The notes beneath the pieces were generated by a model. It was not told the DNA's origin, did no database searches, and saw only the letters and a list, made by a program, of their open reading frames with translations. 60,408 nucleotides of DNA from Desulfovibrio sp. (GTDB taxonomy: Bacteria; Desulfobacterota; Desulfovibrionia; Desulfovibrionales; Desulfovibrionaceae): contig JAFTCE010000166.1 of assembly GCA_017454855.1 (NCBI GenBank), positions 1 through 60,408 of the forward strand. The letters are read 5' to 3'. Below are positions 41,195-50,376 of the stretch, piece by piece (position 1 is the first letter of the stretch; every line of letters begins with the position of its first letter). The position numbers were made by a program, and so were the translations under genes.

Positions 41195-41632
41195 CTATCC
41201 TTGCTGTTCTGCTTGTGCGATTTGGGCTGCTATGTCCTCTGGCAGGACGACGCCTGCGGGCAATTTGATGTTACCCAGCGCAGATTTTAGCCCATTGAGA
41301 ATCGCAGACGAAAAAACCTTGCTGAGCGGAAAAATCCATTCATCCCATTGCGCCTTGCGCGCTGCATAGGTGAAAAAATGGACGTTTTCTGCATCCTGAT
41401 AATAGCGCATGATTTCCGGCGTTAATTCCCAGCCTGCGTCTGACTTGCGGTATTTGACGCTATGATAGCCGCTTTTGCGCTGCGTGATTTGCCAAGGTGT
41501 AGACATGGTGTACTGCATTATCTTTGCATCCTCGCCGATAAAGGTTGTACCATCGTGCATGGCAAGCAGCAAAGGACGCCGATGGGCGTGGCGCTGCACG
41601 GCTGCCGTTCCCGTTCCCAGCAGAATTGCCAT
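41195..41632 (-). CDS. protein of unknown function (145 aa)
   Basis: No family recognised. The chain is soluble with aromatic-rich stretches (MRYYQDAENVHFFTYAARKAQWDEWIFPLSKVF) and a helical, acidic end (LPEDIAAQIAQAEQQG). AGGCGGA lies six bases before the ATG at 41632. Internal Met at residues 25, 39 and 43 are alternative starts. It lies upstream of bioW on the same strand, but a hairpin separates them. Confidence 0.6.
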   Translation of the reverse strand: MAILLGTGTAAVQRHAHRRPLLLAMHDGTTFIGEDAKIMQYTMSTPWQITQRKSGYHSVKYRKSDAGWELTPEIMRYYQDAENVHFFTYAARKAQWDEWIFPLSKVFSSAILNGLKSALGNIKLPAGVVLPEDIAAQIAQAEQQG

Positions 41633-41715
41633 GTATTTCCGCCTGAACCTGGCAGGCTAGGCACGTTGGCGTGTAGAGTAAACGCATCTGGCACGGGACG
41701 CAACACTTTCTCGGC

Positions 41716-42603
41716 ATGTTTGTTCAATTAAGGCCAATTAAGGCGCAAGCGGGACACATTGACGATCAACGCTGGAGCGTCTATGTTTTTAGCGTGAACC
41801 AGGAAAAGGCTTTTCCTTCCGAACCAAGCCAAAGTGCCGTGCTTGCCCGCGCTGTCTTCCCCCGTGGCCTGGAGCAGCCAGACGGTTCTTTACGCTTTGG
41901 CCTGGATGCCCTGCTGCTGGCAGCCTTTGCCGCCAGGCATGCACCCATGCCGCAGGGCCGCAGTCTCTGGGTCGCTGACCTGGGCTGTGGCTGCGGTGCG
42001 GCTTTGCTGGCCTTGGCCCTGCAAGCCCCCTGTGTCTGCGGCCTGGGACTGGACAGGGAGGAGGAGCTTGTGCTGGCTGCCCGACGCAATGCCCTGCGTC
42101 TTGGGCTTGATGACCGACTGCACTTTGCCCTGGGGGATTTGGCTGACGTGGCGCGTTTGCGCAAAGTGATCCATCCCGTGTACGCAGCCTGCGCTTTGGG
42201 CAGGCTGGACGTGGCCCTGGCCAACCCGCCTTTTGACATCGCCGGGCGGTCTTCACCGCACACCCTGCGCGAAAAGGCCCTGCGCGTCGGCTCCTGCGGC
42301 GAAGCTGCCGTGAAGGTGTTTTGCCGTGCCGCCGCAGCACTCTTGCGGCATCACGGGCATTGTTTCTGTATTTGGCCGGCTTCGACCCTGCCACGACTCT
42401 GTGCAGCTCTGGATATGGCCGGTCTGGGCTTGCGTTATATGCTGCCCGTGCAGACTCGTCCGGGCCAGTCGGCCACGCGCGTTCTTGTGGCTGCTCGCAA
42501 GAATGCAGCGCACGACATGGAATTGCACGCGCCCTTACTCCTACACGGCCCAGGCCAAGGCTGGACCGCTGCGGCCCTGGAGTTTTGTCCACATCTTTTT
42601 TGA
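41716..42603 (+). CDS. TrmN6-like SAM-dependent N6-adenine methyltransferase
   Basis: The SAM-binding motif VADLGCGCGAALLALAL and the catalytic NPPF motif (VALANPPFDIAG) define an amino-methyltransferase of the YfiC/TrmN6 group, which methylates A37 of tRNA1(Val). An early region (DGSLRFGLDALLLAAF) also fits that family. The N-terminus is uncertain: ATG 41716 is given, GTG 41795 (MNQEKAF) gives a more family-like length; neither has a good ribosome site. A DNA or protein target cannot be excluded. It is followed after 60 bases by the EndoQ-UvrD gene. Confidence 0.85.
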   Translation: MFVQLRPIKAQAGHIDDQRWSVYVFSVNQEKAFPSEPSQSAVLARAVFPRGLEQPDGSLRFGLDALLLAAFAARHAPMPQGRSLWVADLGCGCGAALLALALQAPCVCGLGLDREEELVLAARRNALRLGLDDRLHFALGDLADVARLRKVIHPVYAACALGRLDVALANPPFDIAGRSSPHTLREKALRVGSCGEAAVKVFCRAAAALLRHHGHCFCIWPASTLPRLCAALDMAGLGLRYMLPVQTRPGQSATRVLVAARKNAAHDMELHAPLLLHGPGQGWTAAALEFCPHLF

Positions 42604-42663
42604 ACAGCGTAAACGCCGCAGCCCAGGGCCAGCCTGCAACAAAACCTTAGATATCAGGAAGCA

Positions 42664-45600
42664 TTGATGCGCTTCATCGCCGATCTACACATTCATTCCC
42701 GCTTTTCCCGGGCCACCAGCAAGGCGCTTACCCCACGGCATCTTGCCGCATGGGCACAGGCCAAGGGCATTCAGGTTTTGGGCACGGGCGACTTCACCCA
42801 CCCCGCCTGGCGTGCCGAACTGGCGGAACAATTGGAACGCGACGAGGACAGTGGTCTGTACCACCTCAAGGGGCAGCCCGAAGAACTGGACTGTCTGGTC
42901 GGCAGAGACACTGGCCTGCCAGGAGCGGTCAGGCCGCTTTTTCTCTGGCAGACGGAAATCAGCTCCATCTACAAGCGCCACGGCAAGGTGCGCAAAATCC
43001 ACAATCTCGTCTTCGTGCCCACGCTGGAGGATGCGCAACGCCTCTCCCAACGCCTGGCTGCCGTGGGCAACCTCCAGGCGGACGGTCGTCCCATCTTGGG
43101 CCTGGATTCGCGTGACCTTTTTGCCATGCTCTTGGACTGTGTGCCGGAAGCGGTTCTTATTCCGGCCCACGTTTGGACGCCGTGGTTTTCCCTCTTTGGC
43201 TCCAGATCCGGCTTTGACTCGCTGGAAGAATGCTACGGCGATCTTGCCGCTCAGATTTTCGCTCTGGAGACTGGCCTTTCTTCGGATCCAGAAATGAACC
43301 GGCTTGTGAGCAGCCTGGATAGCCTGGCGCTTGTCTCCAATTCTGACGCGCACTCGGGCGCCAATCTTGGTCGTGAAGCCAACCTTTTTATGGGCCAGCC
43401 CAGTTTTGACGGCATCTTCGCGGCCCTGCGCAGTGCCGCACGGCGACAGGCACAGGACGGCCTGGCCTGCCGTTTCCTCGGCACCATGGAATTTTATCCC
43501 GACGAAGGCAAATACCATCTGGACGGGCATAGGGCCTGCAAGGTCGTGCTGCAACCGCGCGAGGCCCTGGAGCTGGGCAATATCTGCCCTGTGTGCGGCA
43601 AGCCCCTGACTGTGGGGGTCTTGCACCGCGTACTGGAACTGGCCGACCGCTTGGAAGCGCCCCAACTCTTGCGCGAACCCCAGGCCAGGTATCTTATCCC
43701 CCTAGCGGAAGTGACAGCGGAGATTTTGGGCGTTGGTTTGGCATCGCGCAAGGTGCAAGAACAGTACGCCAGGCTGTTGCGTGAACTCGGTTCAGAGCTG
43801 GACATTCTTTGCCATCTGCCGGAAGCAGACATCCGTGCCTGCTGGGAACCCCTGGGCGAAGCCGTGGCCCGCATGCGTGCAGGGCAGGTCTGGCGCAAGG
43901 GGGGGTATGACGGAGAATACGGCAGCGTGCGCGTTTTCGCGCCCGATGAGCTGGCCCAGATGGCCGGGCTTGTTCTGCCAGGTCTGCGTGCGCCAAGGAC
44001 ACGACGCACGCCAAAGAAAGATGTGGTTCGTCCTGGATCGTCGACAGCAGGCACCACGGCCCTGCCTCTTGCCCGTACCCAAGAGCCTTCTGCGTCCACA
44101 GGGCAAGCGCCGAGGGCATCTGCGGCATTTTCTGCGGAACAGCAGCAAGCCCTGGACAGCGGGCCGGATCCGGTTCTGATCGTCGCCGGCCCAGGCGCGG
44201 GCAAGACGCGCGTGCTCGTAGGTCGCCTGCAGCGTCTGGTTCGCGAGGGCCTGGAACCGTCGCGGCTGCTGGCCGTGACATTTACCAGGCGCGCTGCCGG
44301 AGAAATACGCGAACGCCTGGCCTTGGCCTTCCCCGGGCGCGCAGCAGGGGCCTTGCCACAGTGCGACACCTTGCACGGCCTTGCCTGGCGCTGGCTCTGT
44401 GCGTCCTCCACCAAGCCCCCCCTGTTGTTGGGGGAAGAAACTGCGGAAAATCTTTTCTGTCTCTCCAACCCACAGCTGGCTTCTGCGGAAGCGCGACGCC
44501 TCTGGAAGGCATATGCCAAGACCCGCGAGCAGGGGCTGCCAAACCAGGCCGCCGACAATGATCTGGCCCTGGCAGCAGCCAACTATACGGCGCGCAAGAA
44601 AAGCGACGGCCTGATTCGCATGGATTATGCCGATCTCCTGGACTGGCTGCTGGCGCGGGCAGCGGCCTTGGAAGAGGGCCAGCGCCCCCTGCATCTGCTT
44701 GTGGACGAAGTACAGGATCTTTCCCCACTGCAACTGCGTATTGTGCGCACACTACTTCCTGCACATGGCCACGGCTTTTTTGGCATTGGTGACCCGGATC
44801 AGGCCATATACGGGTTTCGTGGGGTCAGCGGACAGAGCGAAGCCAGCCTGCGCGCCTGCTGGCCGAACCTCATTACCTTGCGCCTGGGCCGCAGCTACCG
44901 CGCCAGTCAAAAGGTGCTGGACATGGCGCACAGCCTTCTGGGCAATCAGGGCCAGGCCGGTTCGCTCGTGGCCGCACGGCCACTGTCGGCGCAACTGCGT
45001 TTCTTTTCCGCGCCGGACGCGCAAGCCGAAGCGCGCTGGGTGGCCCAAAGGGTGGGGGAACTTCTGGGCGCTACGTCCCACACCTTGCTCGACCACAGTA
45101 CCGGGCCATTGGTCGGCAGCCTTGCGCCAGGCGACATTGCCGTGTTGGTGCGGCTGAAAGCCCAAATACCTCTCCTGCGCGACTGGCTGGAAAAGACGGG
45201 CATTCCCTGTGCGGCACCAGTGGAGGAATCCTTTCTCCAGGACAGAACCTGCGGTCGTCTCTTGACGCTGCTTGCAGCGCACAGTTCTGGGCCGCACAGG
45301 GGCACGTTTGCGGATGCGAGGGACGCAGCATTGGAGCTGACGTGTGGCCCCACGGATGGCGGTCTTCCAGCCTTGTGCGGCCTGCAAGCCTGGCTGCAGG
45401 CCCAGGATTGGGCAGGCGAGGAGTTCCTTGCCGGTCGGGCCTGGCGGGATTTTTGTACCCTGTGGCAGGAGTGTGCCTCCTGGACGCAGCTCTTCCAGCG
45501 TATTGCCTGGATGCGTGAGGAAGAAGCCGTGTGCGCCAAGGCAGAACGTGTGCAGCTTTTGACACTGCATGCATCCAAGGGGTTGGAATTTCAGGCTGTT

Positions 45601-45912
45601 TTTATTCCCGGCTTGGAGGATGGGCTGTTACCCCTGCGCAGAAGCGCGCTCTTCGGGCCAAAGCAGGCAGGAAAGAGATCGGAGGAATGCCTGAATGGGG
45701 CAGAGGAAAGCGAGGAAGAAGAGACACGTCTGCTCTATGTGGGCCTGACCAGGGCTGCCCGGGCTTTGTTTTTGAGTACGTGCGCAAGACGAACGCTTTT
45801 CGGCAGACAACTGACATTGCGGCCATCGCCCCTGCTGTCGCGCATTGAAGGCTTTTGTCAACACTGCACAACAAAGCGCGAGTCCCGCCAAATGTCGCTG
45901 TTCCGGCTTTGA
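42664..45912 (+). CDS. EndoQ-type PHP endonuclease fused to UvrD-family helicase
   Basis: Residues 1 to about 430 match endonuclease Q: PHP metal sites DLHIHSRFS, GTGDFTHP, PAHVWTPW and SNSDAHSGANLGREAN, plus a CxxC zinc-ribbon half (ICPVCGKP). EndoQ nicks DNA 5' of deaminated bases (uracil, hypoxanthine, xanthine). After a linker (about 435-485) comes a full superfamily 1 helicase: VAGPGAGKT near 512, DEVQD near 680, GDPDQAIYGFRG, LGRSYRAS, HASKGLEF near 968, and YVGLTRA near 1024. One 1082-residue protein thus couples lesion nicking to unwinding. Repair of deaminated bases is inferred from the EndoQ family. Confidence 0.9.
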   Translation: MMRFIADLHIHSRFSRATSKALTPRHLAAWAQAKGIQVLGTGDFTHPAWRAELAEQLERDEDSGLYHLKGQPEELDCLVGRDTGLPGAVRPLFLWQTEISSIYKRHGKVRKIHNLVFVPTLEDAQRLSQRLAAVGNLQADGRPILGLDSRDLFAMLLDCVPEAVLIPAHVWTPWFSLFGSRSGFDSLEECYGDLAAQIFALETGLSSDPEMNRLVSSLDSLALVSNSDAHSGANLGREANLFMGQPSFDGIFAALRSAARRQAQDGLACRFLGTMEFYPDEGKYHLDGHRACKVVLQPREALELGNICPVCGKPLTVGVLHRVLELADRLEAPQLLREPQARYLIPLAEVTAEILGVGLASRKVQEQYARLLRELGSELDILCHLPEADIRACWEPLGEAVARMRAGQVWRKGGYDGEYGSVRVFAPDELAQMAGLVLPGLRAPRTRRTPKKDVVRPGSSTAGTTALPLARTQEPSASTGQAPRASAAFSAEQQQALDSGPDPVLIVAGPGAGKTRVLVGRLQRLVREGLEPSRLLAVTFTRRAAGEIRERLALAFPGRAAGALPQCDTLHGLAWRWLCASSTKPPLLLGEETAENLFCLSNPQLASAEARRLWKAYAKTREQGLPNQAADNDLALAAANYTARKKSDGLIRMDYADLLDWLLARAAALEEGQRPLHLLVDEVQDLSPLQLRIVRTLLPAHGHGFFGIGDPDQAIYGFRGVSGQSEASLRACWPNLITLRLGRSYRASQKVLDMAHSLLGNQGQAGSLVAARPLSAQLRFFSAPDAQAEARWVAQRVGELLGATSHTLLDHSTGPLVGSLAPGDIAVLVRLKAQIPLLRDWLEKTGIPCAAPVEESFLQDRTCGRLLTLLAAHSSGPHRGTFADARDAALELTCGPTDGGLPALCGLQAWLQAQDWAGEEFLAGRAWRDFCTLWQECASWTQLFQRIAWMREEEAVCAKAERVQLLTLHASKGLEFQAVFIPGLEDGLLPLRRSALFGPKQAGKRSEECLNGAEESEEEETRLLYVGLTRAARALFLSTCARRTLFGRQLTLRPSPLLSRIEGFCQHCTTKRESRQMSLFRL

Positions 45913-45938
45913 GCGCAGCAAGAGAGGCGCAAGCGCGT

Positions 45939-46196
45939 CTACTCTTCCAGCCAGGAGTCGTCTTCCAACACGCTGTAACTGCGCACAATGAGGTACTGAA
46001 CGCCGTCTTTCTCCTCCGGCATGCCGGTGGCTTCCACCGGTACGTTCACCATGTCGTCCAGGTCAACGCCTGCGCCTCGCGGAACAATGCGGTATTCCAC
46101 ATCGTCCTGCACTATGGCCACACGTGCTTGACGCGCATCCAGAGAAGGCGGAAGTACCGTGACATAGCCCTTGACGGTCATCAATGTCTTGTCCAT
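45939..46196 (-). CDS. small protein of unknown function (85 aa)
   Basis: From ATG 46196 (AGGG upstream) the acidic, strand-rich protein reads like a small beta-barrel (MTVKGYVTVLPPSLDARQARVAIVQDDVEYRIVPRGAG ... VPVEATG). It could be an OB-like or nucleotide-binding module. A frame open to 46403 has no ribosome site. It is convergent with the EndoQ-UvrD gene and divergent from the response regulator. No family recognised. Confidence 0.6.
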   Translation of the reverse strand: MDKTLMTVKGYVTVLPPSLDARQARVAIVQDDVEYRIVPRGAGVDLDDMVNVPVEATGMPEEKDGVQYLIVRSYSVLEDDSWLEE

Positions 46197-46422
46197 ATGC
46201 CCTGCCAGCGACTTTTTCAAAAATTTTGCAAGGCATAGCCTTTTTTGCAGGCTCATGCAAGCAACATCTGCATTGTCGGCCAGAAAGTTTTCAGTGGGTA
46301 GCGCTCTTTGCGCTAAAATGCTAGCACTGTCATATGTGGCAGGGACAAGCCCAAAGGATTCTTGCGATGCAGCGTTTCTTGCCAGGCACAGGAACGTTGT
46401 CAAACCTCAGGAGGCATTGGCC

Positions 46423-47109
46423 ATGTTTTCCATCCTTGTCGTGGAAGACGACACGGCGCTCAATTGCATGCTCTGTGCCAGGCTGAAGCAGGCACAGTAT
46501 CGGACATGTTCCGCTTTCGACGGAGAGGAGGCCCTTTCCCTACTGGAGCGTGAACACATTGACCTCGTGATCTGTGACGTCATGATGCCGCGCATGGATG
46601 GTTATACTTTGACTATGGCCCTACGTGAGGCGCAAAATTCCGTGCCAGTACTCATGATTACGGCCAAAAACCAAATGGAGGACATGGAGCGCGGCTTTCG
46701 GGTCGGCACGGATGACTACATGGTGAAACCCATTCGCTTGCGGGAATTGCTCTTGCGCGTGGAAGCCCTCCTGCGCCGCGCACAGCTCGTGAATAAAAAA
46801 CGCCTCAGCATGCGGGGCACGACGCTTGACTATGAAGAACTGTCCGTTCGGACAGGGCAAAGCGTGGTCTATCTTCCACCCAAGGAATTCTACCTGCTAT
46901 TCAAACTCTTGAACCACCCTGGCAAGATATTCACCCGTCAGGAGCTTTTGGATGAAATCTGGGGCATGAATGCAGATACGGACATCCGCAATGTCGACGC
47001 GCACGTCAAAAAGCTGCGCCGCAAATTCGGAGACAATCCTGATTTCTCCATTCAGACAGTGCGCGGTCTTGGTTACAAAGCCGTCTTCAACCAGGAGGGA
47101 AGGCCGTGA
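46423..47109 (+). CDS. OmpR-family response regulator
   Basis: The 228-residue protein has a receiver domain (ILVVEDD acid pair, phospho-Asp in VICDVMMPRMDG, Thr in LMITAKN, Lys in YMVKPI) and a winged-helix DNA-binding domain (LPPKEFYLLFKLLNHPGKIFTRQELLDEIWG, RNVDAHVKKLRRK). AGGAGG precedes the ATG by 8 bases; the open frame further upstream is noncoding. It overlaps the kinase gene by GTGA. It is placed directly before the rubrerythrin cluster and is the likely regulator of it. Confidence 0.95.
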   Translation: MFSILVVEDDTALNCMLCARLKQAQYRTCSAFDGEEALSLLEREHIDLVICDVMMPRMDGYTLTMALREAQNSVPVLMITAKNQMEDMERGFRVGTDDYMVKPIRLRELLLRVEALLRRAQLVNKKRLSMRGTTLDYEELSVRTGQSVVYLPPKEFYLLFKLLNHPGKIFTRQELLDEIWGMNADTDIRNVDAHVKKLRRKFGDNPDFSIQTVRGLGYKAVFNQEGRP

Positions 47110-48194
47110 ATGCCTTTTTGCAACGCTTGCGACGCGGAAACATCGTCTTACCCTTACGGCTCCATCTCGCGCTTGCCACTGTCTTGACCCTGACCGCTAG
47201 CAGCCTCGTGTCCCTAACGGTTCTGTTCATGCTTGACCAGATAACGGGCCTTGGCCGCGACCTCACCATGGCGCATGTCCTTTTCAGCGCATTGACCTTG
47301 CTCTTGAGCGGCATCGCTCTGGCGTGGGAGGCCGGGCGCTACATTCGTCCTGCCCAGGCCGTGGTGGATGCCGCCGCTCGCGTGGCGGCCGGAGATTTTA
47401 GCGTACGCATACCTCTGCCGCAGTGGAGCATAGGCATAGCCGAAGCCCGATCCCTCATCCAAAATTTCAACTGCATGACACAGGAACTGGAACGCATGGC
47501 GCGTGTGGAGAAGGATTTCACGAGCAATGTCTCTCATGAAATCAAAACCCCGCTTTCCTCCATCATCGGCTTTGCGGAAATCCTCATGGAGGACGGCATT
47601 GGCCCACAGGAACGGCAGCAGTATCTTGCCCTGATGCACAAGGAAGCCCAGCGCCTCTCCCGCCTTGCGGAAAACATCCTGCGTCTTTCCCGTCTGGATG
47701 CCCAGAACATCCTTACGCGGCGCGAGTGCATTGCCGTGGACGAGCAAATACGGCGCTGCCTCATTTTACTCTGGGAGAAGCACGCAGAAAAAAATATTGT
47801 CTTGGACATGCAGATGGAGCAAATGTCCATTGAAAGCGATCCCGATCTCCTGGAACAGCTGTGGCTCAATCTTCTTGAAAATGCCTTGAAGTACTCGCCT
47901 GCTGGGAAAACGCTGCATGTGTGCGCCAAGGCGACCGAGGAATCCATCTCCGTCAGCATACGGGACGAAGGCCAGGGCATTCCTGTCGATAAACAGCCCT
48001 ACATCTGGGAAAGATTTTATCAATGCGAGGAATCCCACAAGGAACAAGGGCATGGATTGGGCTTGTCCATCGTGAAGAGCGTGACACAGGTTCTCGGAGG
48101 CGCAATTGCCTGTCACAGCGTTGTGGGACGCGGAACAGACATGCGCGTCACCTTGCCGAAATTTTTTCCGCAACGGTTCCAAAGGTCACATTGA
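47106..48194 (+). CDS. membrane sensor histidine kinase
   Basis: Starting at GTG 47106, the 362-residue kinase has two membrane segments (residues about 17-43 and 54-76) with almost no periplasmic loop, a HAMP domain (RPAQAVVDAAARVAAGDFSVR), a HisKA box (FTSNVSHEIKTPLSSIIGF, phospho-His in SHE) and an HATPase domain (LLENALKYSP, RDEGQGIP, GHGLGLSIVKS). Lack of an external domain suggests sensing within or at the membrane, for example redox or envelope state. It is coupled to the regulator and followed by rubrerythrin after 45 bases. Confidence 0.94.
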   Translation: MNAFLQRLRRGNIVLPLRLHLALATVLTLTASSLVSLTVLFMLDQITGLGRDLTMAHVLFSALTLLLSGIALAWEAGRYIRPAQAVVDAAARVAAGDFSVRIPLPQWSIGIAEARSLIQNFNCMTQELERMARVEKDFTSNVSHEIKTPLSSIIGFAEILMEDGIGPQERQQYLALMHKEAQRLSRLAENILRLSRLDAQNILTRRECIAVDEQIRRCLILLWEKHAEKNIVLDMQMEQMSIESDPDLLEQLWLNLLENALKYSPAGKTLHVCAKATEESISVSIRDEGQGIPVDKQPYIWERFYQCEESHKEQGHGLGLSIVKSVTQVLGGAIACHSVVGRGTDMRVTLPKFFPQRFQRSH

Positions 48195-48239
48195 GGTCAA
48201 AAACGTGCAGTAGTATCTGTAAAAAAGCGGGAGGATGCC

Positions 48240-48800
48240 ATGAGTCTCCATGGAGCGACGAAAGGAACGAATCTGGAAAAAATTGCTGAAACTCTGGCCC
48301 TGGGCGAGGCCCACGGGGTGATGATGTATTATTCTCTGGCGCGTCTAGCCAAGGAACAGGGCTACGAGGATGTGGCAGCAGATTTCCTGGAAGCGGCCAA
48401 CCAGGAGGCCGTGCATGCGGGATTTTACGCCACGCTAAATGGCAAGTATCCGCAGAATTTCTGGGGCATGGTGCGCGGCCTGCAAGCTGCGGAGGCGAGC
48501 GGCGAGACAAAGCTCTTGGGGCTGGCTGAAAAATTCCGTGCCGCAGGACTCGAGGAGGCTGCTGCGGAAATTGCCGTCTTTGCCAGGCAAGAAGGACATC
48601 ACGGCGAATTGCTCCAAAAAATTCTCGAAACGCACAAGCCCGACTTGTTGCGTTCAGAAGGGCAAAAGGTTTATGTCTGCGCCTGCTGCGGCTACGAGTA
48701 CGTTGGCAATCTGGACGATGAAGCGGAAGACTATGTCTGTCCCCTCTGCGGGCAGCCCAAACGCGTCTTTCGCCTGAAGGAAACGCAGGCCGCCCAATGA
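48240..48800 (+). CDS. rubrerythrin
   Basis: The first 150 residues form a ferritin-like diiron domain ([49 protein letters not shown], with paired ExxH), and the C-terminus a rubredoxin-like FeCys4 site ([12 protein letters not shown]... YVCPLCGQP). Rubrerythrins reduce hydrogen peroxide in anaerobes, using electrons from rubredoxin or NADH. GGGAGGA precedes the ATG. First of five genes in the same direction following the two-component system. Confidence 0.93.
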   Translation: MSLHGATKGTNLEKIAETLALGEAHGVMMYYSLARLAKEQGYEDVAADFLEAANQEAVHAGFYATLNGKYPQNFWGMVRGLQAAEASGETKLLGLAEKFRAAGLEEAAAEIAVFARQEGHHGELLQKILETHKPDLLRSEGQKVYVCACCGYEYVGNLDDEAEDYVCPLCGQPKRVFRLKETQAAQ

Positions 48801-48855
48801 AATAACAGCGCAGGCCTGTGACGAAACATTTCAAGATCGTGTAAGGAGGCATATT

Positions 48856-49812
48856 GTGATTATCAAGGCTGTCAAACTGTATGAGAACGGTTTTTTAACC
48901 CAACCCCTGGTTATGGGCGGTGAAGAGGGCGAAGATCATTTTGACCCTACTGTGCGCTATCGCTCATCCTTGCAGAATTTCCTCATCGACACGGGCAAGG
49001 AAGTCATCCTCGTGGACACGGGCATGCCCAAGGAAACGCCGGATGCCGTGCCCGACGAACAGACCAAGGTCTATCTCGGCGCACGAATCAAGGACTATGT
49101 GTCCGCCCTGGCCGACCTGGGCTACACGCCGCAGCAGGTCACAAAGATCCTTGTGACGCATAAGCATGCCGACCACACGGGCGAGCTGCGCAGCTTCCCC
49201 AATGCGAAGATCTACATGGCTCCTGAGGAAGCCGACGACCTGAAGCTCCAGGGCGAAAATATCGTCCGCGTTACCTACAAGGACGGTTCCTATTACAATT
49301 TCAAGGCCCATGAGAAGATTGCCGATAATGTCTATTTCATTGAGGCCAAGGGGCACACCAAGGGCAATAGCATCATCATCGTCGAAGATGGTGGCCTGTT
49401 TTACATGATGCACGGCGATGTCACCTATTCGGATGAGGCCCTCTACGCCAACAAGTTGTCCATCGTTTACGAAGACAAGGATGCCGCCCGTGATACTTTA
49501 AACCAGGTGCGCACCTTTGTGAGCGAACATCCCACAGTGTACTGCTCCACCCACACACCCCTTGGCTATGAAAACCTGGAAGCCAGGCGCGTTGTCAATC
49601 TCAATGAACCGCCGGAAGTCATCCCGCCCGAACACATTGCAGTCAAGCAGGCCACGGGCAAGTATGTCTGTTCTGTCTGCGGCTATTGCTATGACCCGGA
49701 GAAAGGCGACCCGGAACACGGTATCGCCCCAGGCACCAGATTTGAAGACCTTCCCGACGACTGGAAGTGCCCACGCTGCCGTCAACCCAAGAACGCCTTC
49801 AACAAGGCATAG
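48856..49812 (+). CDS. metallo-beta-lactamase-fold hydrolase fused to rubredoxin
   Basis: GTG 48856 follows AAGGAGG by 6 bases. Residues 1 to about 265 are an MBL domain of lactonase/flavodiiron-like type, with ligand motifs [10 protein letters not shown] (HxHxDH), GHTKGN, HGDVTY and the last His in STHTPLG. The final 50 residues are a complete rubredoxin ([19 protein letters not shown]... DWKCPRC). A flavodoxin domain is absent, so it is not a standard flavodiiron protein. Electron delivery by the rubredoxin suggests a redox rather than purely hydrolytic role, perhaps O2 or NO reduction by a diiron MBL centre; this is inference. Confidence 0.88.
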   Translation: MIIKAVKLYENGFLTQPLVMGGEEGEDHFDPTVRYRSSLQNFLIDTGKEVILVDTGMPKETPDAVPDEQTKVYLGARIKDYVSALADLGYTPQQVTKILVTHKHADHTGELRSFPNAKIYMAPEEADDLKLQGENIVRVTYKDGSYYNFKAHEKIADNVYFIEAKGHTKGNSIIIVEDGGLFYMMHGDVTYSDEALYANKLSIVYEDKDAARDTLNQVRTFVSEHPTVYCSTHTPLGYENLEARRVVNLNEPPEVIPPEHIAVKQATGKYVCSVCGYCYDPEKGDPEHGIAPGTRFEDLPDDWKCPRCRQPKNAFNKA

Positions 49813-49874
49813 CGCGATGGGCATTTGGGGATGTCCTGTGATGTGACACGAACTCACGTATCAAGGAGGAAAGC

Positions 49875-50300
49875 ATGACAATGCATAACTATGCCGAAAA
49901 ATCCAAATTTGCCGACAAAATACGGCAAATGCACGCTGCGGAAACCAATGGGAGCGAGCTGTACTTCGTCCTCATTTACTTGGCTAGGGAAAAGGGCCTG
50001 CACGACCTCGCCGACGCCATGCTGAAAAATGCCTGTGAGGACGCCCTGCACGGCGGCATGTACGGCGCCATGCTGGGGAAGGGTAAGGAAAGCGAGGAGG
50101 AATTGTGGGCGCAGGCCGTCAGGATGTACAGATTAGAGGCATCTGCCAACGGCCACCTGCGCAGCCTGGCCGATGAAATTCGCGCCGCAGGCGAACCCGC
50201 CCTGGCCGACTGCGTGGAATCCACCATTGCCGAAGAGGATGAACATGCCGAGCGCATGAAGGCCGTATTTGAGGCCCACGGCATTGCCTATAACAAATGA
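49875..50300 (+). CDS. ferritin-like/rubrerythrin-type diiron protein without rubredoxin domain
   Basis: The 141-residue protein resembles the N-terminal domain of the upstream rubrerythrin (AAETNGSELYFVLIYLAREKG, NACEDALHGGMY) with a C-terminal ExxH pair (STIAEEDEHAERM), so a diiron site is likely. It lacks the FeCys4 domain and probably takes electrons from the MBL-rubredoxin protein. AAGGAGG precedes the ATG by 6 bases. The two ferritin-like genes flank the MBL-rubredoxin gene and may be old duplicates. Confidence 0.82.
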   Translation: MTMHNYAEKSKFADKIRQMHAAETNGSELYFVLIYLAREKGLHDLADAMLKNACEDALHGGMYGAMLGKGKESEEELWAQAVRMYRLEASANGHLRSLADEIRAAGEPALADCVESTIAEEDEHAERMKAVFEAHGIAYNK

Positions 50301-50376
50301 TCTTGTATGCATGGTGTGCGCAGGTCTCCTCTGCGCCCGCCACGCAGCCAATGAACACGGTTGGTTTGGAGGGAAT

